Assembly: GCA_036847245.1 (NCBI GenBank)
Contig: DAIUAL010000043.1
Span: 1-18,776 of the forward strand
Direction of reading: 5' to 3'
DNA length: 18,776 nucleotides
From: UBA4661 sp002405405
Lineage (GTDB): Bacteria > Bacteroidota > Ignavibacteria > Kapaibacteriales > UBA4661
Shown here: piece by piece, positions 1-7,609 of the stretch
How the letters are laid out: each line of letters starts with the position of its first letter
Numbering within the stretch: position 1 is the first letter of the stretch
Position numbers and translations under genes: made by a program
The notes under the pieces: model-generated
What the model was told of the DNA's origin: nothing
Databases searched by the model: none
The model's input: only the letters and a program-made list of their open reading frames with translations

Positions 1-1
1 G

Positions 2-148
2 ATTGAGTTGAAAAAAAAATCGCAACAACGAGAGCAATAAATAGAAGAAGAACAACAAGAATTCATGGATTCTCAACTTAAATTGCAAGAAGAAATTGAA
101 CGACTTGCTCGTGAGAGTCTGACATTTAATAATGAAAATCAACAGTAA
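2..148 (+). CDS. 3' tail of an unidentified charged gene, with an in-frame TAA
   Basis: The only frame that looks coding before fliA is the one ending at the TAA at 146-148. It reads a Lys/Gln/Glu-rich stretch from the window edge, meets a TAA at 38-40, then continues in the same frame with the same composition (IEEEQQEF, then MDSQLKLQEEIERL) to the second stop. Both parts look like one coiled-coil or linker tail. Either the upstream gene really ends at 40 and a chance 27-codon ORF (ATG at 65) follows, or one gene has been cut by a nonsense change or sequencing error. The family cannot be identified. Position just before fliA would fit a flagellar or MinD/FleN-like gene, but nothing in these residues shows that. 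Confidence 0.3.
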
Positions 149-255
149 AAGCAAGTATGATAGGGTAATGCAAGAGGTCGAAAAAAGAATATCATCTTGT
201 CATCACTTCAATCGTAGTTGTATTCACTTGATACCATGGATAGTCCGATATACGC

Positions 256-1038
256 ATGAAACAGCGCGAACAGTTATCGCCCGAAGAAGTTGCACTCCTG
301 TGGGATGAACATACCATAGCTCCTACCGATGCTACAAAGCAACGGTTGATGTTGCAGTACACGGGATTGGTACGATATGTCATCAACAATCTGAATTTGG
401 CAGACAATACCGTTCTGGCTGAGGAAGATTTTTTACATATCGGTATGCTGGGCTTAAATGAGGCTATCGAGCGGTTTGAAGCGGCGCGAGGTATCAAATT
501 CGAAACATATGCTGTACCTCGTATTCGAGGTATTATTATTGACGAAATTCGTAAAACGGATGTACTGTCGCGTACAGCGCGAAAACGTGCACAAGACTAT
601 TTGCAAGCAAGCGATCAGCTACGGAGCGATTTGGGGCGTGAAGCAACGCAAGAAGAGATTCGTCAAAAATTGAATATATCACCCGAAGAATATAAGACAT
701 ATCTGCGTGCAACTGCCGAAGCCCGTGCTACGCTTTCGATGAATGACGCGCCAATTCAAACAGATGAAGATGATATGCCAATTGATCATTTGGCAAATGT
801 TCCATCGGAAGATGCAGATACTCTAGACCGTATTGGTAATGAAGAGCGTTCAGCATATATCGCACGCTATCTGCAAAATCTTCCTGAACGTCAGCGACTG
901 GTGATGACGCTGTATTACTATGAATCCTTAACACTCAAAGAGATTGGTCAGATGCTAACGATTACTGAGAGTCGTGTTAGCCAAATTCATAGCGCAGTAG
1001 TGAGCGATCTCAAGAAAAAACTCTTGAAATACTTCTAA
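256..1038 (+). CDS. fliA: FliA/WhiG-family RNA polymerase sigma factor (sigma-28)
   Basis: This 260-residue protein is a group 3 sigma factor that directs RNA polymerase to flagellar-class (or WhiG-like) promoters. Region 2 spans about residues 27-100 and carries GMLGLNEAIERFEAARGIKF and YAVPRIRGIIIDEIR, the usual FliA core-binding and -10 recognition block. Region 3 follows at about 105-155, with LGREATQEEI. Region 4 is at about 195-258, with LPERQRLVMTLYYYESLTL and the HTH ending ITESRVSQIHS, a close match to the FliA pattern. The ATG gives the family's usual length; no clear Shine-Dalgarno precedes it, as is common in Bacteroidota. It may be cotranscribed with lgt downstream (83 bp gap). 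No anti-sigma FlgM gene or other flagellar gene is visible here, so use in motility is inferred from family. Confidence 0.93.
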   Translation: MKQREQLSPEEVALLWDEHTIAPTDATKQRLMLQYTGLVRYVINNLNLADNTVLAEEDFLHIGMLGLNEAIERFEAARGIKFETYAVPRIRGIIIDEIRKTDVLSRTARKRAQDYLQASDQLRSDLGREATQEEIRQKLNISPEEYKTYLRATAEARATLSMNDAPIQTDEDDMPIDHLANVPSEDADTLDRIGNEERSAYIARYLQNLPERQRLVMTLYYYESLTLKEIGQMLTITESRVSQIHSAVVSDLKKKLLKYF

Positions 1039-1121
1039 CGGTCTTGCTTGCCTATTGGTGCCAGTATCTCTTCTTGTCGGTTTCGTTTACGAGTCTTGTT
1101 TTTCAGTCTTTTTGCCTATCT

Positions 1122-1925
1122 ATGCCGATGCTTGCAGAAATCGTGTGGACTGTTTCACCCGAAATTATCAATCTACAACTTGGTCCTTTACACATACGAT
1201 TAGCATGGTATGGCTTGCTGTTCGTATCAGGGTTTGTTGTTGGATATAATGTTATACAGTGGGTTTTTCGTCGTGAGCAAAAACCTATTGAAGATGTTGA
1301 TACTCTCACGCTCTACATGATTACGAGTACGGTAGTCGGTATGAGATTGGGGCATGTATTGTTCTATGACCCTGCGTATTATGCACAACATCTTATTGAA
1401 GTTTTTCAGATTTGGAAAGGTGGCTATGCCAGTCATGGTGCCGTTATCAGTATTATGATTGCTATTTGGTTGTACACACGCTCACGCCCTCAACAGCCTT
1501 TTTTATGGATGATCGATCGTATTGCAATGGTGACCGCTTTTGCTGCAATTTGTATTCGTGTGGGGAATTTTTTTAATCAGGAAATGATTGGTACGCCAAC
1601 GAATGTAGCGTGGGCAGTAGTCTTTACACTCCGCGATAGTGTACCCCGCCATCCAGCTCAACTATATGAAGCATTATGTTATGCTCTAACATTTGGTGTG
1701 TTACTGTATCTGTATCGCAAACAAGGGGAGCGCACACCGCATGGGCAACTTTTGGGAATCTTTTTCATCATGGTCTTTGGTGCACGTTTTGCAGTCGAAT
1801 TTGTGAAAAAAAATCAAGTAGAATTTGAAGATGCACTGCTGTTAAACATGGGGCAAATTCTCAGTATTCCCTTAATTTTGCTTGGTGCTTACCTGCTCAT
1901 TCGTTCGCGGCGTCTTGCATCATAA
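1122..1925 (+). CDS. lgt: Prolipoprotein diacylglyceryl transferase Lgt
   Basis: Lgt is an inner-membrane enzyme that moves diacylglycerol from phosphatidylglycerol to the lipobox Cys of prolipoproteins, the first step of lipoprotein maturation. The 267-residue product has several membrane segments and the family landmarks: YASHGA around His105 (HGG in most homologues, so the second Gly is Ala here), IRVGNFFNQEMIG at 145-157 (the signature, with its first Gly replaced by Ile but Arg146 kept), RHPAQLYE at 176-183 and GARFAVEF at 220-227. I chose the ATG at 1122. The frame stays open to a TTG at 1044, but that would add 26 residues before the normal Lgt N terminus. A further ATG at 1128 is also possible. 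It lies between fliA and the DUF1232 gene (32 bp gap downstream). Confidence 0.93.
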   Translation: MPMLAEIVWTVSPEIINLQLGPLHIRLAWYGLLFVSGFVVGYNVIQWVFRREQKPIEDVDTLTLYMITSTVVGMRLGHVLFYDPAYYAQHLIEVFQIWKGGYASHGAVISIMIAIWLYTRSRPQQPFLWMIDRIAMVTAFAAICIRVGNFFNQEMIGTPTNVAWAVVFTLRDSVPRHPAQLYEALCYALTFGVLLYLYRKQGERTPHGQLLGIFFIMVFGARFAVEFVKKNQVEFEDALLLNMGQILSIPLILLGAYLLIRSRRLAS

Positions 1926-1957
1926 TTGTGTGTTCTACTTTTTCTTAAGTTTCCCCT

Positions 1958-2437
1958 ATGTCGGAGCATTCAACATCTTCGCAACCGGAAGTATCTTCTC
2001 CAGAATCTGCCATGCCGCATGACAATGATTCGTCCGAAACAATTTCTGCCAAGAAGCAAGAAGCACTTCGTAATGAGTTGCATCGACGTGCGCAAACAGT
2101 ACAAGAAGGCGATGAGGAAAAAGTCCTAGAGCAAACCCCGCAGAAGATTCAGAAAATGCTTGATTCAGCGTCGTCTAACAGACCCGGGATACAAAAGCTT
2201 TTGAATAATGTTGCTCTCTTGTACAAGATGCTTCGCGATACATCGTTTGCAATGGATTTCACCAGCAAAACCATTGTCGTCGCCGGTCTGCTGTATTTTA
2301 TATCGCCGATTGATTTAATACCGGATTATATCCCGATCCTCGGTTATATTGATGATGCTTTTGTGATTAGTGTTGTATTGAACTCTCTAGCTTCTGAAAT
2401 CGAACGATATCGAGAGCACACGAGCAGAGGTGTGTGA
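1958..2437 (+). CDS. DUF1232 (YkvA-like) membrane protein
   Basis: A 159-residue protein with a hydrophilic, Ser/Glu-rich first 75 residues and a C-terminal DUF1232 domain at about residues 103-138. The diagnostic motif is LLYFISPIDLIPDYIPILGY followed by IDDAFV, typical of YkvA-type proteins, which carry a short hydrophobic hairpin in the inner membrane. No biochemical role is established for the family. The long acidic N terminus goes beyond the core domain and is probably disordered and cytoplasmic. The gene follows lgt by 32 bp on the same strand, so cotranscription is likely, but that does not reveal its job. Confidence 0.85.
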   Translation: MSEHSTSSQPEVSSPESAMPHDNDSSETISAKKQEALRNELHRRAQTVQEGDEEKVLEQTPQKIQKMLDSASSNRPGIQKLLNNVALLYKMLRDTSFAMDFTSKTIVVAGLLYFISPIDLIPDYIPILGYIDDAFVISVVLNSLASEIERYREHTSRGV

Positions 2438-2520
2438 TATAGCTCTATCAAGAATAAACTCTGCAAGCGATTGAAAGTCAATATCATAACACAAGCGCAG
2501 AGATAAAGCGGTAAATAGGG

Positions 2521-2530
2521 TATAATTTTG
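2521..2530 (+). promoter_or_regulatory. Candidate promoter -10/-7 element for the acyl-CoA dehydrogenase gene
   Basis: TATAATTTTG contains a perfect TATAAT and also fits the Bacteroidota -7 box TAnnTTTG. It lies about 58 bp before the ATG at 2588. No good -35 or -33 partner is visible at the right distance, so this is only a candidate. Confidence 0.3.
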
Positions 2531-2575
2531 TGGACAAGAAAGAGGCAGAGAGGATGATTTGCCCTTTTGTATATC

Positions 2576-2580
2576 GGAGA
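2576..2580 (+). promoter_or_regulatory. Ribosome binding site fixing the start at 2588
   Basis: GGAGA ends 7 nt before the ATG at 2588. This supports that ATG over the in-frame TTG at 2567, which lies upstream of the site. Confidence 0.55.
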
Positions 2581-2587
2581 ATATTGC

Positions 2588-3805
2588 ATGAGCCAAGAAC
2601 AACACTCTGCGCCACGCGCCGGAAGCAAACGCCTGCCTACGCCAAACAGTGATTTTTTTGATTTGTATTCGCTTTTGAGCGATGAAGATAATGCTATACG
2701 ACTTACCGTTCGTGAATTTATGGAGCGTGAAGTTGCTCCTATTGTGAATCATTACTGGACAGAGGGGGAATTTCCCTTTGAATTAATTCCCAAAATGGCA
2801 GAATTAGGGTTGGTAGGGTTATCATTCCATGGCTATGGTTTGCCCGGAAAAACATATTTGCTCGAGGGCATTATTGCAATGGAGATGGCACGAGTAGATT
2901 GTTCGATTGCAACATTTTTGGGTGTACAGAATTCACTTGCCATGGCATCAATTTATTATTGTGGTGGCGAAGAGCAAAAGCAGTACTGGCTCCCGCGTAT
3001 GCACCGTTTGGAAACGATTGGTTCCTTTGCACTTACGGAGCCGGAAGTCGGTTCATCAATTGCACGCGATATGATGACAACCTGCCAACGTGATGGCGAT
3101 GAATGGGTCATCAATGGCAAAAAACGTTGGATTGGAAATGCTCCTTTTGCAGATATACACATTGTTTGGGCACGTGATGTCGAAACAAATCATATCAAAG
3201 GATTTATTGTTCCGAAAGAAACACCGGTTGTTCGTGCTACGCGTATGGATTGTAAAATTGCACTTCGTATTGTGCAAAATGGCGATATCACTTTGGAGAA
3301 TGTTCGTGTGCCGGAGTCGAGTCGTCTGCAAAAAAGCACCACTTTTGCAGGTACTGCTAAGGTGCTTCGTGCGGCTCGTGTTGGTGTGTCATGGTTTGCT
3401 GCGGGATGCTCAATGGGTGCCTATGAACATTGTTTGAAATATGCACAGCCACGCCAGCAATTCGGCAAGCCTATTGGTAATTATCAATTAGTACAAAATC
3501 TTCTTGTACAAATGTTAGGAAATATCACTGCCGCACAAACCATGTGTTTCCGCTTGGGGCAAATGCAGGATGCAGGCACACTCAAAGATGAGCATGCGTC
3601 GCTTGCAAAAGCATATACCACCGTAGGAATGCGCGAAACAGTCGGTTGGGCGCGAGAACTTCTAGGAGGTAATGGTATTCTTGTTGAGCATAATGTTGCA
3701 CGATTTGTTGCTGATTCTGAAGCAATTTATTCCTACGAAGGTACACGCGAAATGAATACCTTGATTGTGGGGCGATCAATTACCGGATTCAGTGCGTTTG
3801 TGTAG
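2588..3805 (+). CDS. Acyl-CoA dehydrogenase, glutaryl-CoA dehydrogenase/ACX4-like branch
   Basis: A 405-residue FAD enzyme that should introduce the alpha-beta double bond into an acyl-CoA. Visible landmarks are FALTEPEVGSS at 147-157 (flavin/substrate loop), RIVQNGDITLENVRVP at 227-242, RQQFGKPIGNYQLVQ at 289-303, ELLGGNGIL at 357-365 and IYSYEGTREMN at 380-390, where Glu384 is the expected catalytic base. The mid and C-terminal motifs resemble glutaryl-CoA dehydrogenase and the plant short-chain acyl-CoA oxidase ACX4. By hand alignment, the Arg that binds the glutaryl carboxylate in GCDH is Ala here (residue 108 in VDCSIATF). I therefore do not call it a glutaryl-CoA dehydrogenase; a short- or branched-chain acyl-CoA substrate is more likely. 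Its 3' end converges on the tolC-like gene with 19 bp between. Confidence 0.88.
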   Translation: MSQEQHSAPRAGSKRLPTPNSDFFDLYSLLSDEDNAIRLTVREFMEREVAPIVNHYWTEGEFPFELIPKMAELGLVGLSFHGYGLPGKTYLLEGIIAMEMARVDCSIATFLGVQNSLAMASIYYCGGEEQKQYWLPRMHRLETIGSFALTEPEVGSSIARDMMTTCQRDGDEWVINGKKRWIGNAPFADIHIVWARDVETNHIKGFIVPKETPVVRATRMDCKIALRIVQNGDITLENVRVPESSRLQKSTTFAGTAKVLRAARVGVSWFAAGCSMGAYEHCLKYAQPRQQFGKPIGNYQLVQNLLVQMLGNITAAQTMCFRLGQMQDAGTLKDEHASLAKAYTTVGMRETVGWARELLGGNGILVEHNVARFVADSEAIYSYEGTREMNTLIVGRSITGFSAFV

Positions 3806-3824
3806 TATTGATCGTATGGTAAAC

Positions 3825-5309
3825 TTATTGTGCTAAATCACGAATAGTACCGATTGCCCAACGATAGGTAATATACGCACGGAGGTAATCTGCTTGTGCT
3901 CCTACCAAGCGTACACGAGCTTCTGCGGCGGCGCGCTCACGAAGATTGACAAAGAGTAATGAAGTTTCACCGGCTTCAAAACGCTTGCGTTCACCAACCT
4001 CCATTTGAACAGCGTAGTATGTTTCTCGTTCAGCAGCTCGAATACGGTCAGAAGCACGCTGGAGCGCGGAAATTGCGTTATCGACATCGGCAAGAACAAC
4101 GCGTTGTGTTTGTGTGCGTTGTAGAGCAATCCGATCAAGGTTAATTGACAGTAATTCGGTCTGTGCTGTTGCTGATCGTACAAAAATCGGATACGATACA
4201 TTCAAACCTACTTTGTAACTGCTGGGAGCATTACCATCAACCGATTGCAACCACTTAAATTCTGTTTCGACCATTGGTTTCTGAGCTTCACGAGCAAGAT
4301 TGATGTCAAAATTGATGCTTTGTGCATTCAACTCGATGCGTTGCAGTTCAGGGCGGACTTGTAGTGCTGCTTGACGTTCTGCACGAACACGTGCAGAATC
4401 CAAACGTGGGAGATTATCTGCAATGATCGCTTGAGGGTTTTGTGTAATAGCAAGAGGATCGCCTGTACTAGTCCATGAAAAAACATTTAAGTCAATGCCG
4501 GCTTGCTCCAGGGCACGTTGAGCACGAAGCACATCGCCACGTCTGCGCTCAATTTCTTGGAGTGCTTCAATACTGTCGAGTGGAGCAATTTCACCTGCTT
4601 TTGCACGGCGTGCAATGAAATCACTTCGTTGTACGGCAAGATCAAAGACATTTTGCGCGATGCGTAATTGTGCAAATGCTTCTGCCCATGACCAATACTG
4701 CTGTCCGGCAGAGCGGAGTAAGGTGTTCTGCTCTTGTGCTTGGATAGCATTGGCAATGGCTGGTCGGAGTTCCGCTTTATCCATTGCAGTACGTCGCAGG
4801 TCCGTCAATACATTTTGCCACACCGGAAGCTTGATACCTGCAAATCCGTATCCGGCGGTCGGCGTTGCCCCTTCGGGATTGGTATTGCTCCCGATATTAC
4901 GATCATAGCCTGCTGAAATCCGCGGACCAAACATTGTTGCAAGGGGCATCTCTACGCTTGCGTCAAGATTGTTGAATTTATCCTTAGAGCTTTCTTGTTT
5001 GACATCGTACGATGCTTTTACTGTAGGATCGAATGCACCACGTGCATTTTGAATATCGGCTTGTGCGGCAACTTGTTCTAAAATTGCTGAACGTGACACA
5101 GGATGCCCATCAAGTACAATGCGAAAAAAACGCGCAACGGTCAGCGAATCTTGTGCAACAAGCATTGTATGATGAGTACTGAGGAGTGCTAGCGACAACA
5201 GTCCACAGGACAAGATTGTTTGTCGGTAAAATATGTTGCCCAATGATGCTCGTATGAATTTCCAAGCAATATGTTTGTAGGTATATGGAGATGGAAAAAT
5301 ACAAGGCAT
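3825..5309 (-). CDS. TolC-family outer-membrane factor of the exporter operon
   Basis: TolC-like proteins form the trimeric outer-membrane channel and periplasmic tunnel of tripartite exporters. This product (494 residues from the ATG at 5309) has a signal-type hydrophobic stretch ending LVAQ near residue 53, then two long alpha-helical OEP-type halves. The first contains AQADIQNARGAFDPTVKASY and the second ends RLVGAQADYLRAYITYRWAIG, a typical TolC-family close. The start is uncertain. The frame is open to a GTG at 5366 that overlaps the preceding gene by 25 bp, and a TTG at 5243 would give a more ordinary signal peptide. It is the last gene of a four-gene operon with the ABC, HlyD and barrel genes, so it most likely serves that exporter. 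Confidence 0.85.
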   Translation of the reverse strand: MPCIFPSPYTYKHIAWKFIRASLGNIFYRQTILSCGLLSLALLSTHHTMLVAQDSLTVARFFRIVLDGHPVSRSAILEQVAAQADIQNARGAFDPTVKASYDVKQESSKDKFNNLDASVEMPLATMFGPRISAGYDRNIGSNTNPEGATPTAGYGFAGIKLPVWQNVLTDLRRTAMDKAELRPAIANAIQAQEQNTLLRSAGQQYWSWAEAFAQLRIAQNVFDLAVQRSDFIARRAKAGEIAPLDSIEALQEIERRRGDVLRAQRALEQAGIDLNVFSWTSTGDPLAITQNPQAIIADNLPRLDSARVRAERQAALQVRPELQRIELNAQSINFDINLAREAQKPMVETEFKWLQSVDGNAPSSYKVGLNVSYPIFVRSATAQTELLSINLDRIALQRTQTQRVVLADVDNAISALQRASDRIRAAERETYYAVQMEVGERKRFEAGETSLLFVNLRERAAAEARVRLVGAQADYLRAYITYRWAIGTIRDLAQ

Positions 5310-5341
5310 GATAGAAGTTGTAATAGCAATGTGTAAAGTTT

Positions 5342-6079
5342 TTAGAATTCGAGCGTGATTTCGCACATCAATGTATGAAAGCCGCTAATTGCATTATTCG
5401 GAATTTTATAGCCTCCTATTATAGTCCAATGAGGGTCGATATCATACTGTACTGCACAGATAAATGCTGCAATATCATGTGTACCGGTGTACCAATCACC
5501 TACCAAGCTAAGTTTTTCCGTGAGAGGTTGTTCATATCCAAGCATCATACTCCATGTATCCCGTCCAAAAATCTGTCGTGTACCAAATGTTGGTATGGCT
5601 GTTAAGCGCGTGCGTAAGAAAGGTAAACGTGCACTGAGTCCACCATAACCCCATATACCCACACCCTGTCCATTGAGCGATATTGGGAGCATAGCACCAT
5701 AAATTCCTGTGAGGTCCCATCCCGGCAAAATATCAGGAATTGGATAGATTGACTTTGCCCCGAGTCCTAATGTACGATTCCCTGATGCAGGAATGCCGAG
5801 ATTAAACAATGTGACATTGAGTTCTGTGTTATTACCGATACCATAGCATGCAAAGCTGAAACTATTCCATTTTGTCTGTGGTGCTCCAAATTCATTTTGC
5901 TGATTCCACCAATTTATCTGAGATTCATGCGCCAATAAATAATGATTTTTATGGACAACTTCCGCATTCGGAATACCAACAATCAATGACTGTGCGTACC
6001 CATCTTTTCTACCAAAACCAATACTAAACAATACAGAGAAAAAAATCACTCTATACACAAAAAACTTCCCCATACTCAT
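5342..6079 (-). CDS. Predicted outer-membrane beta-barrel protein of unknown function in the exporter operon
   Basis: I do not recognise a named family. The 245-residue product starts with a clear signal peptide (basic start, hydrophobic core at about 8-22, likely cleavage after GYAQ at 30). The rest is rich in Gly, Trp, Tyr and alternating polar/hydrophobic runs such as GYGGLSARLPFL, WSMMLGYEQPL and WTIIGGYKIP. It ends in a hydrophobic strand with C-terminal Phe (CEITLEF), the usual last-strand signature of an outer-membrane barrel. The length suggests a small barrel of roughly 8-12 strands. It sits between hlyD (76 bp upstream) and tolC (stop at 5342, near or overlapping the tolC start), so it is probably coexpressed with the exporter and could be an accessory or cargo-surface protein. 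Confidence 0.65.
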   Translation of the reverse strand: MSMGKFFVYRVIFFSVLFSIGFGRKDGYAQSLIVGIPNAEVVHKNHYLLAHESQINWWNQQNEFGAPQTKWNSFSFACYGIGNNTELNVTLFNLGIPASGNRTLGLGAKSIYPIPDILPGWDLTGIYGAMLPISLNGQGVGIWGYGGLSARLPFLRTRLTAIPTFGTRQIFGRDTWSMMLGYEQPLTEKLSLVGDWYTGTHDIAAFICAVQYDIDPHWTIIGGYKIPNNAISGFHTLMCEITLEF

Positions 6080-6155
6080 TTCTCAATAAAAGTTTACAAT
6101 CATCGTATAGATATATTCAGGAAAATTCTGTCTCCGGAAAGTTTCTTCCCATCCA

Positions 6156-7562
6156 CTATTTTTTGCCACCTTTTTCTGTTTTTAGACCTTTCTTATTCAT
6201 GTCAGCCGGAATAATTGGTGGAAAGCCATTGAGCTGCCGCCATAATTCGAATCCTACGGCAACATCATCAAGCAGAATAAATGCATTCGTTGGCATTCCT
6301 TGTCGCAAGAAGCGTTGTTCGGGCCAGACACCTTGTCTCTGCGTGCTGTCGGGTACAATAAGAACACGGTACAAGCCGGATTCTTCCTGATCAACTGCAT
6401 CCACAACCGCGACCTTGCCTCCAAAAGTGTTAAGCGAGAAGTTTTCCCACCCTGAGAAGACAAAGGCAGGAAAACCCGAAAATTGTAATCGTACCGGTCT
6501 GCCGACATCGACAATAGCTGCATCACGACTTTTGATAAACACTTCGACCGCTTGATCACTCGTGCGTGGAACAATGGTTGCAAGACGTTCACCATCCTTA
6601 ATTGTTTGTCCCGCACCAACCTTTGCGATATTGACAATCGTACCATCAAAAGGAGCAGTGATAATACTTGCACTTTGTCGTTGTGAAGCATTGCCAAAGC
6701 GAAGTTCAACTTCACTAATAGCCGCCTCAGCCGCCTCCATAATCCGAATTTCTTCATTGCGTGATGCTTCCAAGTCTCTGCGCGCCTGTTCGACACTAGT
6801 TGCGGCACGAGTCGAATCGGCTTGAGCTTTTTGGATATTGGCAAGAGCAGTTTCCATATCACGTACAGCAATTAAACCGTCTTTTTGCAATTCTTGTGCA
6901 CGATTATAGCGAATACGAGCAATTTGAATATCCACTCGTGCTTGGTCGTATGAAGCATCTGCAGCGAGCAGTCGTTGCTCAGCTTGGCGTACTCTTTGAT
7001 TCGCAGTGCGGACAGCAAATTGCTGAGATTTGGTTGTGCGATTGCGGATATCCGTCATACGTTTCAGAAGATCGGCATCCATAAAATTTACATTCAAGTC
7101 TTGTAAAATGGCAAGTGTATCACCTTTGCGTACATACTGCCCTTCATTGATATTCCACCTGATAATTCGTCCGGTAATTTGTGCATCCAAAGTTTGTGGG
7201 CGTACGCCCGGAGCAAACGACGTTACTTTACCACTACCTTGAATGTTTTGTCGCCACGGAGCAAAAATGAGAAATGCCAGAGCCATGAGGCATAGTGCAA
7301 AAATGTACACACCCACACGGCGTAGAAAGCGTGGTGTTTCAACGATTTGTAAGGAAGTTGTGTAGTAATGGCTATATGGAACGCCATTGTTTTCCCATGC
7401 GCTCAGCGATGCAAAATGGGCTGTAGTAGAATCCGATGCGATAACGGGCATTGTTTGAGCTTGGGTAGGTACAGTATCGGTATGACGTACCACGGTCGAT
7501 GCTCCGACATTCTGAGAAGATATCTGAACAGATGCAGGTGTGGAAGAAGATTTCTGTGCCAT
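6156..7562 (-). CDS. HlyD-family membrane fusion (periplasmic adaptor) protein
   Basis: This adaptor bridges the inner-membrane ABC transporter and the TolC channel. From the ATG at 7562 it is 468 residues: a Ser/Thr-rich cytoplasmic N terminus of about 80, one transmembrane helix at about 84-102, a first biotinyl-lipoyl half (AQITGRIIRWNINEGQYVRK, 127-146), a long coiled coil at about 160-290, the second lipoyl half (ITAPFDGTIVNIAKVGAGQ, 300-319), then beta-barrel domains to about 430. WRQLNGFPP near 441-449 and a Lys-rich end close the protein. The Cys-free N-terminal extension is longer than in minimal HlyD proteins. A TTG at 7613 is in frame but would overlap the ABC gene's stop. The ABC stop lies 47 bp upstream, indicating one transcript. 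Confidence 0.92.
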   Translation of the reverse strand: MAQKSSSTPASVQISSQNVGASTVVRHTDTVPTQAQTMPVIASDSTTAHFASLSAWENNGVPYSHYYTTSLQIVETPRFLRRVGVYIFALCLMALAFLIFAPWRQNIQGSGKVTSFAPGVRPQTLDAQITGRIIRWNINEGQYVRKGDTLAILQDLNVNFMDADLLKRMTDIRNRTTKSQQFAVRTANQRVRQAEQRLLAADASYDQARVDIQIARIRYNRAQELQKDGLIAVRDMETALANIQKAQADSTRAATSVEQARRDLEASRNEEIRIMEAAEAAISEVELRFGNASQRQSASIITAPFDGTIVNIAKVGAGQTIKDGERLATIVPRTSDQAVEVFIKSRDAAIVDVGRPVRLQFSGFPAFVFSGWENFSLNTFGGKVAVVDAVDQEESGLYRVLIVPDSTQRQGVWPEQRFLRQGMPTNAFILLDDVAVGFELWRQLNGFPPIIPADMNKKGLKTEKGGKK

Positions 7563-7609
7563 AGCAATTGAGAAAGAAATTATAGAAGTAGTTGTCAATG
7601 GACAGAAGA

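Noticed and set aside
1044..1121. TTG-initiated N-terminal extension of Lgt
   Set aside because: The 26 extra residues precede the normal Lgt start, while ATG codons at 1122 and 1128 give the usual family length.
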